A stretch of DNA of 64,000 nt from contig JAHLJT010008756.1 in assembly GCA_031308135.1 (NCBI GenBank), forward strand, positions 102,793,271 through 102,857,270, written 5' to 3'. The notes under the pieces were generated by a model. The model did no database searches and was not told the origin of the DNA. It saw only the letters and a list, made by a program, of their open reading frames with translations. This document shows, one piece after another, positions 55,721 through 64,000 of this stretch (position 1 is its first letter; every line of letters starts with the position of its first letter). The DNA comes from Acheta domesticus. Taxonomy: Eukaryota > Arthropoda > Insecta > Orthoptera > Gryllidae. The position numbers and the translations under genes were made by a program.

Positions 55721-56560
55721 GCTTTTGGGTTATGTCTTATTCCTTTCTGCTGTATCCCGCCGCGAGTTGTGAATGGGGCGCGCTACGTAGCGCGCACGCC
55801 GCACCAGAGCTCATGCGGGGAGGTTCCGCCGCCTCGGAAAATAGTCCCGTGACGCAGGTTGGCGGAGGGACACAGCAGCGCCTGAGGGGTGCGCCCCGGG
55901 TGTCGGCAGCGGAGCAGGGGGTGGAGAGCATAGACAAAACAAGTGCTTTGGTGCTCTGTGGTGAAGAGCGAGCGAGAAAGCAACGTCTTGGCATCAGATC
56001 TAACCTCTGTTCTTTCTTGTGTGATTTAGGAGCGGCTGTGACCCCGGACTTTCCTGGTATTTGGTTTGGGTTGGGACTTGAAGACGATTCTGCTTTTGAT
56101 ACTGGTTTGCTCTCCTGCTGATTGTGGCTGGACCCCGCTCGTCCCCGTTACGGATTGGATTTTGGCAGGCTTGCCCGCGATACCGCCGCATTGCAGCATG
56201 TTCTGTAAGAGAACGCGCTCCCCAAGCCACCGGTTTCCGTGTCAGCACCTGCTGGCCGCCTGGCTGCCTTACGCCGGACCGGCCCCGCCACGCCGCGTCG
56301 AGGCCACATCGCTGTCGACGCCGGTTACCCTAATATCGCCGCCCCGGGGTTATCGTGAACGGTTGCGGCCTTCCCTCTCCGACGGGGAGTGCGCTGTCGT
56401 CCTCGTTGAAGCCGCCTTTGGTGGCACCACAGCTCAATCGACTTCCGAATCTTGTAAACGGCCCCGAGCCGTCGGGTCTTATCTGATGTGGATGGTGTAA
56501 TAAACGGTGTTGTTGTTAGAGAGTGTGTTTCATTCCGATACACAACACGTTCCAACTGCC
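55721..56560 (+). mobile_element. GC-rich insertion, possible solo LTR
   Basis: About 840 bp of GC-rich sequence separate two segments that are adjacent in the 14.1-kb copy of the composite repeat, so it is an insertion. Near its right end TGTAATAAACGGTGTTGTT resembles the polyA signal and U5 of an LTR. I could not fix TG…CA ends or a duplication. Long open frames on both strands follow from the base composition and match nothing I know. Confidence 0.4.
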
Positions 56561-57022
56561 ATCTTTTGCCGCCCAAAGAACATTTTTCACATTTTCTAAA
56601 TTTTTACGGGTGCAGAATGCTAGAAATGAAACCACTGTACACTTATTACTATTATAGAAGTGTAAATCTCATGTCCTAACCGGATTGCCGTGGTAGTTTA
56701 AGGGCGGGCAACTCAGCTATTCGGAGGAAAGGTTCGCTGGTTCGAGCCTTGGTCGGGAATTATGGTTTGCCACAATTCTCTGTTGCTATAAAATAATATT
56801 GAGAAATCCAGAAACTTTATCGAAAATCATTTGAAGAATTTCTTATTACAAATACCATTAATTACGATAAATACACGCAAGTGTCTAAATGTATTTTTCG
56901 AATTTTCAATTTTCAAACAATTTTTCACATCTCTTGTTGGATTTGTAAAATGTATGTTCCATCAAATCAATTGTTGTCTTCCTGAGCATCTGTGTGAACC
57001 GATTTAAATAAAATAATGTATA
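56561..57022 (+). repeat. Composite repeat, copy 2, with tRNA-like head
   Basis: 56561-56680 matches 14160-14300. The tRNA-like part has an A-box-like TGGTAGTTTAAGGG (56691-56704) and B box GGTTCGAGCC (56739-56748), followed by the shared body to 57022. The unit continues at 58102 after a Helitron insertion. Confidence 0.6.
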
Positions 57023-58101
57023 CTAGTGGGAACCCGTCAAAATTTGACGGTGAGATCTGACATAAATGTTAAATGCTGTGCCCAGATTAATGTTCACATA
57101 GCAAATTCTTAAATATGAAAAAGAAAAAGCCAACTTCTCATATTTAATACTTATTTTTGTAACTCGGCAGATAGTCACTTTTATGGGCAGGATGATTAGA
57201 TATTATGCAGCACAAAATCAATTATGTTTGATAAATTAATTCACACAATTAAATCACAATTGAACCCTTAATAACACATGAATAGTTGCCAATGCAATAT
57301 CAGCACCGAATGACACAAAAGACAGAGCACTATTATATTGACGGACATTACTGCTAACGTTTCTTGATGAGTCATCATCACCTGTAAAGAGCTGTTTAAT
57401 TTCTTTTGGCATATTGCTTCAAGGAAAACTTATTTTTGCATTTAAGCAATACAGAGTTACTGGTTTGCAGAATTTCTCTCGCATGGGAAGTACAAAGCAG
57501 AACAAAACTGATATTTCGTAGACAAACACCCAACAGAAAAAGAAATTACTTCACTCTCACGATATCTGCGCTGATTTTCTTTTTCCCTGCGTACAGATAA
57601 TGTCCGTTTGCGTCTTTTGAAGCGTGTGTGCAAAGATTCGGAATGCGACAAAACCTCTGAACAATTTCACTATTTCAGTAAAACCGGACAAAACCACTGA
57701 CCGAATGTTCTCTACAAAATACACTACCAGTCAACACGAAAATGCAATTCTTTTTATACGAAACAAGCCTTTGTAGAATTGTAAACAAATCACAACAATC
57801 AAAGCATCAACCGGTGTGGTCATGGTGTAAGAAATATCTTACATCGCGTGGTCCTGCATCTATCGATATTGAAACACAGACTTTGAAAGAAAACTGTTGA
57901 ATACTGATAAGAGTACTATTAAAAAAAGAATGATTTATTTAATAAAAGTACACCGTAAATATTGGTGAAGCAGCACAAACAATATCTGATTAAACATCTA
58001 GGGATTACATTCGTTCATTTAAATGAAAAATAAATACAGTCGGTTCAGTAGAAGCTCTAAACGAAGCCATGACAGAATACTTATTTTTTTAAATATATAG
58101 A
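57023..58101 (-). mobile_element. Non-autonomous Helitron
   Basis: On the minus strand it begins TCTATATATTTAAAAAAATA (58101 down) and ends CTAG (57026-57023), preceded by a hairpin (CCGTCAA / TTGACGG, 57050-57034) 7 bases upstream. It sits between A and T, as Helitrons do, with no duplication. The related repeat at about 13858 has the uninterrupted site. It is 1079 bp and has no Rep/helicase, so it would depend on an autonomous Helitron. The AT-rich interior has no readable gene. Confidence 0.8.
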
Positions 58102-58440
58102 TATCAACATTAAATTTAAATACAATATAACCAGTACCCATGGGACTAACTTAGATATCCCTAACTGTTCTGAAATTAGTATTACTTTCTCGCCTTACGA
58201 AGTTCTTCGTAAGAAGAGAAAGTTACATAGTCGTACGCCAGAACGGAGTTACATAAACGTACGCCAGAATAAGAGTTACATAATCATCGAACTGAAGTTA
58301 CCCGATAGAACGTCGAACAGAAGTTATATAATGGTACGCCAGAAAACGGCGAATTTTCTCCAGAAAAACTATTGCCGAGCTCTGGTAATGAAAAAGTGGA
58401 TAAATCCAGTTGTCTAAATTTCGAACGAATATCCACTAAC
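58102..58440 (+). repeat. Composite repeat, copy 2, right part
   Basis: Continuation of the unit interrupted at 57022. It matches 13861-14095, including AAATACAATATAACCAG and CGTAAGAAGAGAAAGTTA. A short internal expansion (58230-58330) repeats GTACGCCAGAA three times. Confidence 0.55.
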
Positions 58441-58595
58441 AAGTGGTGTAGCCAGGATCCATGTTTTGTGGGTCTTTGATACCGAAAAATCTATGTTCCG
58501 TTGTTCACACAATAGCGACAGAATGTTTGAAAAAATCAGTTCACGGCAAAACCTCTGACCGTCTGTCTGTCTGTGAACAACGCCAGCGGCTAAAC

Positions 58596-58700
58596 CAGGG
58601 GTCCTCAAACTACGGCCCGCGGGCCACATGCGGCCCGCCGAGGACATTTATACGGCCCGCCGGGTTTTTATGGTTTAAAGAATATTCTTCTTAAAATCTG
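58596..58700 (+). mobile_element. hAT-type terminal fragment
   Basis: CAGGGGTCCTCAAACTACGG followed by CCCGCGGGCC and two further CGGCCCGC words is the well-known kind of 5' end in hAT (Tip100/Zaphod-like) transposons. No matching right end lies in the window, so it is a fragment or a very short derivative. Confidence 0.5.
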
Positions 58701-58730
58701 CACATTTTTTATTATGTGTTAGGGTGTCTA

Positions 58731-59039
58731 GGGATGGCAAAAAATGTATGGTTTTAAAACAACGACGTTTTCCACCAGAAACATCGATATTTTGCTTTCG
58801 TTCACATCGATATTTTGTTGCCAAAACATAGGTGTTTTTTAAAAATTGTTTTTAATAAAGCAATATCGATGATTTGGGTTATCCTCTTTACCACGCTCTA
58901 CATTTCGCCAGAGCAATCTGAGGAAGTTTAGGATCTGCTCGCGTTATGACTGTATGTTATCGGTAGGCCTGTCATTGCCTGAAGCGACGGTAGTGTTAGA
59001 AATGGCCCTCAGACGTTTTGATAGGTCGTGAATCTGACC
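58731..59039. other. Spacer, nothing recognised
   Basis: AT-rich DNA with ATCGATATTTTG repeated at about 58785 and 58807. No gene or element ends seen. Confidence 0.5.
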
Positions 59040-59041
59040 TA

Positions 59042-59294
59042 TACTGCGATTTCTCTAACTGCGTCCCTCAAGGCCACTCAAATCCCATCTTTGCGATGGA
59101 ATATGTCACGGCAATTCGCGTCTTTCTCAGTCGTTCCGCTAGATTTCGCACGATCGTGACCGTATGAAGCAGTGCTTGCGATCATGCGACTTCTACCGAC
59201 AAGACCGAGAAAAGACGCGAAATGCCGTGACATATTCCATCGCGAAGATGGGATTTGAGTGACCTTGAGGGACGCAGTTAAAGAAATCGCAATA
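59042..59294. mobile_element. Foldback MITE with TA duplication, copy 1
   Basis: 253 bp made of two arms of about 95 bp that are reverse complements (left from TACTGCGATTTCTC, right ending AAATCGCAATA), with a 60-bp spacer. TA flanks both ends. The arms share CTCAAATCCCATCTT and GATGGAATATGTCACGGCA. TA duplication fits Tc1/mariner-driven MITEs. A second copy starts at 63832. Confidence 0.75.
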
Positions 59295-59329
59295 TAGCGC
59301 CGTGTGGTGGTGCACGCTTCCTATTGGCC

Positions 59330-59690
59330 GTTCCCGTCACCTATCACGTTCACCCCTTCTCCCCCTATATTAGGCGGCCTCGCTAGCCATTTGGCAGCAG
59401 TACGCTCTGAGGAAGGCCACAATATGTTGGCCGAAACGTCAGCCACCAAATCAACGACGCGGCTCATCCCGGATAGCCTGGACACCATGAATTCCGGCCG
59501 CGGAAGCCTACGCAACCACGCGACTCCTGGGGGCACAACGGAGAACGACGCGAAATACCGTGAGATATTCCATTTTGATGACACACCCCCGTGCGCCAAG
59601 AAAGAAAAACCGAAGTTTAGGCAGCGAACCATAGCTTCACGTGATTGACTGGGAAAGCTGCTGGAGGGCGGATGGCGATACACAATTGTG
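59330..59690 (+). mobile_element. Penelope-like terminal fragment
   Basis: GC-rich block starting after the MITE. It contains the hammerhead-like motif listed next, a hallmark of Penelope-like element terminal repeats, followed by unmatched sequence. No RT is attached. The two overlapping open frames in this block have no family signature. Confidence 0.4.
59404..59444 (+). ncRNA. Hammerhead-ribozyme-like motif
   Basis: CTGAGGA (59407-59413) matches the CUGANGA core. GGCC (59415-59418) pairs with GGCC (59429-59432) as stem II. GAAAC follows at 59433, then ACGTC: a palindromic ACGT as minimal stem III and C as the cleavage-site base. GCT/AGC can form three pairs of stem I. Penelope-like elements are known to carry such minimal hammerheads that work as dimers. 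Activity is not shown by sequence alone. Confidence 0.5.
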
Positions 59691-60304
59691 TTTTTTAATT
59701 CTCTCGCAGTAGTTCTGAAAAACGGAAGAAATTACGGCAGAATATTTATACGAAAGAATCAGTGATTATTGAATAGATTGTCAAGTTTTACTTGTTCTGG
59801 GCGCGTGGAAAAGCTGTGTTTTGCACTTATTTGCTTAATAGACCCTGGGGCACTGTACAACGCAATATTGTTTCCGGGGAGCGTCTGTAACTTCTTAAAA
59901 ATTATTGCTCGTTGCCAACTTTCTCGAGTTCTAATCCAATTTTCACGGCACTGAAATACACACGCACTTATGCTTGATTCCATGCTGACAAGACGACGGC
60001 TTAGAAATCACTGTTGTGAAGTTTTGAATTTTGTAACAAGGATCGGTCGCATATAAGCGGAACTCAGAGTCTTTTTAAGAATTCTCGCTACCAGTGCCCA
60101 GTGTCGAGGAGCTGCTGCACTCTTGCGGTCATGTTTGAAAGCATTAGAAAGTTGAAAAGCTAGCAGCAAAGAACTTGTTTCTCAAAGAACATGGTTGAAA
60201 GAAGTGTCTCTGCTCTCTTGTTGGAAATTATCGCGCGGAATTTGGGGGAAAATATCTCGAACACCTTTGAAATGTATGTTCTGCGCCAAAGATTGTCTTG
60301 TCAT
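59691..60304. other. Spacer, nothing recognised
   Basis: Mixed-composition DNA without coherent frames, tRNA boxes or paired ends. Confidence 0.5.
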
Positions 60305-60580
60305 TTAAGACGGGGTTTTTGAGTTCTTTAATTTTCTCTAATTTTAGAATTAATTATTCCGTTCTACCATTAGGAAACAGAAAAATTAAGAAAATGTCAA
60401 AAAAATGTACTTTGGGCGGCGATAGATGCCAGCTGGCAAGAGTATGTGGCAAATTCCAAATAGCCAGCCCAGATCCAAGGAAATAAAAAAGCAAATTCCA
60501 AGTAGCTAGCCCAGACCCAAGGAAATAGAAAACTAATACGGGAAAGTCTGTGCCATTCTGTTGCACCCCTAGTTTCTTAT
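60305..60580 (-). repeat. Interspersed repeat starting CTAGGGGTGC, second copy
   Basis: Same repeat as 15090-15312, same orientation. It has an extra internal tandem duplication of about 37 bp (AAATTCCAAATAGCCAGC and AAATTCCAAGTAGCTAGC units, 60450-60530). Confidence 0.6.
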
Positions 60581-61222
60581 TGAAATGTGTTTTTGAAAAC
60601 TAGATCTTTAAATAAGGTCATGTTGAATTTTTCGAAAATATGAGTATTTGTGGAGTAATTGGGCGTCAAAATTAATCGCCCGCTCTGATAATCCTTTGCT
60701 TCCTGATCGTAAATTTCAGAAGTGTGGTGAATGGTGAGGTGAATGCTGCCAATGTTAGAATGTGCATATTATTTCATATTTCTTTGTTCGTTTCTTCCAT
60801 TGGAGCTTGTTTATACATTTACAAATTAATCTTTTAGAAATTATTTCAAACCTTTTTGAAATAAATATGAAATAAAGATTCGTAACTTTGTCTCCCGCTC
60901 CCAAATCTCGAAATTGAGTTACAATTTGTTTATTATTTCTTATTTAATTTTATTATTATTGTTATTATTATTTATTACATTTATATTATATTTCTGTTAT
61001 TTCATTTTACATTGCGTCCTTTAATTGTGTTAAATGTAAAAACGGATAGATGAGCGGTGTATGTCGGTTCTTGTAACCCATTGTTGTAATGCCGCACTGA
61101 TAAGGCGACAATGACGGCTGTGTTTTGTTCGCGGTAATATAAACTAATACTTTTATGTATTTCTAGAATATTACTATACCATAAAGATTAATAATAACTA
61201 TTATATGTTACTACTACACAGG
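60581..61222. other. Spacer with ATT-rich low complexity
   Basis: Contains a TATTATTATT-rich run at about 60949-60995. No gene seen. Confidence 0.5.
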
Positions 61223-61609
61223 TGTCCCACCAACTATGGACCACACCCATAACTTCTAAACGGCTCGGAATATCGAAATGTAGTTTTCGCTTAACAATGC
61301 GGAATCATGAGACAAGTAACATACCGTAGAGAAATTGTCTATAATATTTTTAGTTTTCGATAAATTTAATCCTCTTTGATTTTTTAAATGGAACTATGTG
61401 TTTGTTTGTTTCACCAACAGTGGATACATCATGAAAAAAGGAATAAAATTATATATCATATGTAAGTATTTTGATAGTAATTTGAGTATAAAATGTGGTT
61501 TTGAATTTAACGGACAATATTTCGTGTAATAAGCAGCCGTTGCATTTCTCGCCTTCGAGGAAAGCGGCCTTCGCGACGTCAAGACTGTTGCGTGGAGAGA
61601 GGAAACTGA

Positions 61610-62355
61610 AGGCTGATTTACACGCTGCCAGTACTGGTGTGCCAGTTACGAGTTTGCCAGCACTTGGACAGCACTAGCGCTCTGTGCGACTGGCAATAGT
61701 TGTTTACACAGTGCTAGTAATGGCATCACGAAGTCTACAAGACTTGTAGACTTCGTGAATGGCATGCAAGATGAGATATTTTTCTCGCTGCCGTTAACTT
61801 ATGTATACTCTTTGCGACGTGCTGCTGATACGTTTTCGGCGCTCAAACAACAGTATGCAAAGCAAATATTCTGTAAACATTTTATCCTATTCACTTAATC
61901 TGCCTTGGAGAAGTTATCTATCTCCATTTTATTTGCAACTGCCAGAAATGCGGCATTTCCGGCTTCGCGGTTCTGGCAAAAAACATCCCACAAATGTTCC
62001 GATACTGTATATTACCATTCAAGTTTGTCAGTTTGTTCTTCCGTTATTGAAGAGGACTTCTGTTCCCCAATCACTTTTATAAATAATAATAAGCTTACGT
62101 TGATCACCATGGAAGTATAAAGCAGTGTAAACACGTGTTGAGACCCGGGAGATAGCCGTGGCGGACACCATGGTGGTGGGGGAGAGCGCGAGCATGCCAG
62201 TAGTTCAAACATTCTTGTTCAGTTGGCATCGCCAGTGACTGGAGCGAAGGTCTTGCCAGTCACTTGCAACAAGGCGTTTACACGTTGCCAGTCTCCACTT
62301 GCCAGTTGCTGGCAACCTCAACTGGCACGTTTACTGGCAACGCGTAAATCAGCCT
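61610..62355. mobile_element. PIF/Harbinger-like non-autonomous element nested in the left arm
   Basis: Terminal repeats AGGCTGATTTACACGCTGCC and, from the right, AGGCTGATTTACGCGTTGCC. TGA lies outside both ends (61607-61609 and 62356-62358), a 3-bp duplication as in PIF/Harbinger (usually TWA). The opposite arm of the host element (about 63210) keeps the single, uninterrupted TGA site. The interior is full of TGCCAGT/ACTGGCA words. No transposase. Confidence 0.75.
61727..61757. repeat. Near-perfect 31-bp palindrome
   Basis: CACGAAGTCTACAAG and its exact reverse complement are separated by a single A. It lies inside the PIF-like element. Confidence 0.8.
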
Positions 62356-63610
62356 TGAGAGGGGTGGCAGTGAGGGGTAAGAGGCATAACTTCAGCAGTC
62401 CATGGTCTTGACACAAAGGTCACACTTCGAAACATCAATTTTAACGATCGGAATGATTTTTTCCATTGATTTATCTGCACATAACTTGTGTTCTTTAATA
62501 ATATCATATTCAAACTTGACGAGACTCCAGTCTCTTTGTTGGTAAATTTCTTTTTTAATTAAGATGATCACTCGTCCACTTCGCAACCGCACCTCTATTT
62601 CTGTTCATAAATGGAAAAGAAAACAGTACACTTCAGTCTTCTGCCATGGATTTTCACGTTTGTGGCAGCACGTGGCGTTATCAAGTGAGAAACTCTCGAA
62701 TCAGTATTAGCAGTTGTGACTGCAGTTTAGCATTTGTGTTTAAATTTAGTAAATTTACGCTGATAAACTGTCAAGATTATTTCAAAATTTTTATTGCTTT
62801 GTTCTTTTGGCGCGTGTTTAAATATGAATTTATTAACAATAAATAATAAGAGAAAATGTCTACCTATCTATTATTTGATGAATTAATCGAGATATTACAA
62901 TAAAAATCTTTTAGAATTTATTCCCTTCCCATGTTTTAAAATGACAGCTTGTTTCTTCCATAACACACTGAGATCAATTCTTGAAGTTTGGAGAGAACCT
63001 TTATTATTATCATCTTTCCGATACAAATTATTTTTATTTGGTTCTTTTTGATTATCGTTGCTTTGGAATTTCAGTAGAAGTAGTTCAATTCAGATTAACA
63101 AATTGGAAAAAATCTCTCATCCTAATCGTTAATATTGATGTTTGTTCATATGATATTCGTGTCAAGACCATGAATTGCTATAGTTACGCCTCTATCATTC
63201 ACGGCCACCCCTCTCACACTCCCTCCACGAAACGTCCCGTCTCCACGAAACAGTCTCGACGCCGCAAAGGCCACTTACCTCGAGTTGCAACGGCTGCTCG
63301 GGGATATAGTCCGTTTAATTCAAAATCACATATCAGAAAGTCTAGTTTTATACTCAAATTACTATCAAAATACTGACATACGATACACAATTTTATTCCT
63401 TTTTTTATGATCTATCCATTGCTGGTGAAAAAATATTTAGTTCCATTTAAAAAATCAAAGATGATTAAATTTCACGAAAACTCAAAATTTTATAGACAAT
63501 TTCTCTACGGTATGTTACTTGCCTCATGATTCCGCATTGTATGCGCAAACTGCATTTCGATATCCTGAACCGTTTAGAAGTTATGGGGATGGTCCATAGT
63601 TGGTGGGACA

Positions 63611-63829
63611 TTCTTTATGTTCGTGAATACACTGCTTGCCTTATACAATGAATTCATTGCCAGGTGTTTTGCTTTCTCGTGCTTTTTCATTTAAAGTTTT
63701 GAATAAAAAAATCTATATCTTGAATCTATTTAATTTTCGTACCAAATGTTCAGTGATTTCAAATTAGTGTTACAAAAACTGATGACTGAGACGTGTTAAT
63801 ACGGAGAGAAAATGTGGTGTAAATAGTAT
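63611..63829. other. Spacer, nothing recognised
   Basis: AT-rich DNA between the long-TIR element and the last MITE copy. Confidence 0.5.
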
Positions 63830-63831
63830 TA

Positions 63832-64000
63832 TACTGCGATTTTTCTAAGAGTGACTCTCAAGGAAACTCAAATCCCATCTTCGCGATGGAATATGTCACG
63901 GCATTTCGCGTCTTTCTCAGTCGTTCCGCTAGATTTCGCACGATCGCGACCGCATGAAGCAGTGCTTGCGATCATGCGACTTCTACCGGCAAGACCGAGA
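63832..64000. mobile_element. Foldback MITE, copy 2 (cut by the window end)
   Basis: Starts TACTGCGATTTTTC after TA (63830-63831) and follows the sequence of copy 1 (59042-59294) through the left arm and spacer to the start of the right arm, where the window stops. It differs from copy 1 by a few substitutions, mostly in the first 40 bases. Confidence 0.75.

Larger units (their letters stand above)
61223..63610. mobile_element. Element with about 510-bp terminal inverted repeats
   Basis: The left end TGTCCCACCAACTATGG returns reverse-complemented at the right end (CCATAGTTGGTGGGACA). The two arms align over about 510 bp, through ACATACCGTAGAGAAATTGTCT, GTTGCATTT/CAACTC and CATGGTCTTGACAC to GATTTTTTCC, once the nested element 61610-62355 is left out of the left arm. 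The centre (about 62480-63110) is AT-rich without a transposase. I found no convincing duplication outside the ends, so the superfamily is open. Confidence 0.65.

Noticed and set aside
55666..56500. Frames of 144-151 codons in a GC-rich block
   Set aside because: Both strands are open in this block and neither reading is coherent; the block behaves as an insertion, probably an LTR.

Overview
This is transposon-packed arthropod DNA, most likely from an insect with a large genome. I see no cellular gene, rRNA or free-standing tRNA gene. Almost every recognisable stretch is a mobile element or a relic: RTE-like and jockey/CR1-like LINEs, R2/R4(Dong)-type LINEs with a restriction-like endonuclease, a Penelope-like element, LTR elements, a pogo-like DNA transposon, hAT-, PIF- and TTAA-type elements, a Helitron, foldback MITEs and tRNA-headed repeats. 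The species cannot be named from this sequence.

Layout. 1-7.3 kb: four DNA-transposon-type elements in a row (680-1210, 1605-3045, 3626-4995, 5011-7322), the last carrying a broken pogo-like transposase. 8.1-10.3 kb: LINE fragments. 10.5-13.5 kb: a Penelope-like element (minus) split by a solo LTR (11861-13391). 13.5-15.3 kb: tRNA-headed composite repeats. 15.3-25.1 kb: an R2-like LINE 'B' (minus), split by an RTE-like LINE (16785-22124) that itself carries a solo LTR in its TA tail. 25.1-54.9 kb: an R2-like LINE 'A' (minus), split by a 24.1-kb tandem array of an LTR retrotransposon (26067-50162) and by a hAT-like element (51832-53987). 55-64 kb: the 3' end of a third LINE 'C', more composite repeats split by a Helitron and a probable LTR, a Penelope-like terminal repeat with a hammerhead-like motif, a long-TIR element with a PIF-like element inside one arm, and two copies of a foldback MITE.

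The dominant feature is the array: five LTRs (about 1365 bp) alternate with four internal regions (about 4.32 kb), and a single 4-bp target duplication (CTAC) flanks the whole block. Each internal region keeps gag as two in-frame halves separated by one UAG, plus integrase scraps. Protease, reverse transcriptase and RNase H are absent, so the element needs enzymes from elsewhere.

Target-site duplications and coding continuity let the insertions be ordered. C, A and B lie head to tail, each new LINE starting in the (TAA)n tail of the one before. hAT and LTR insertions then broke A, the RTE entered B or its neighbourhood, and a solo LTR landed in the RTE tail. The RTE and the R2-like LINEs begin with short strands that can pair as P1 of an HDV-like self-cleaving ribozyme; the fit is good for the RTE and partial for the others.
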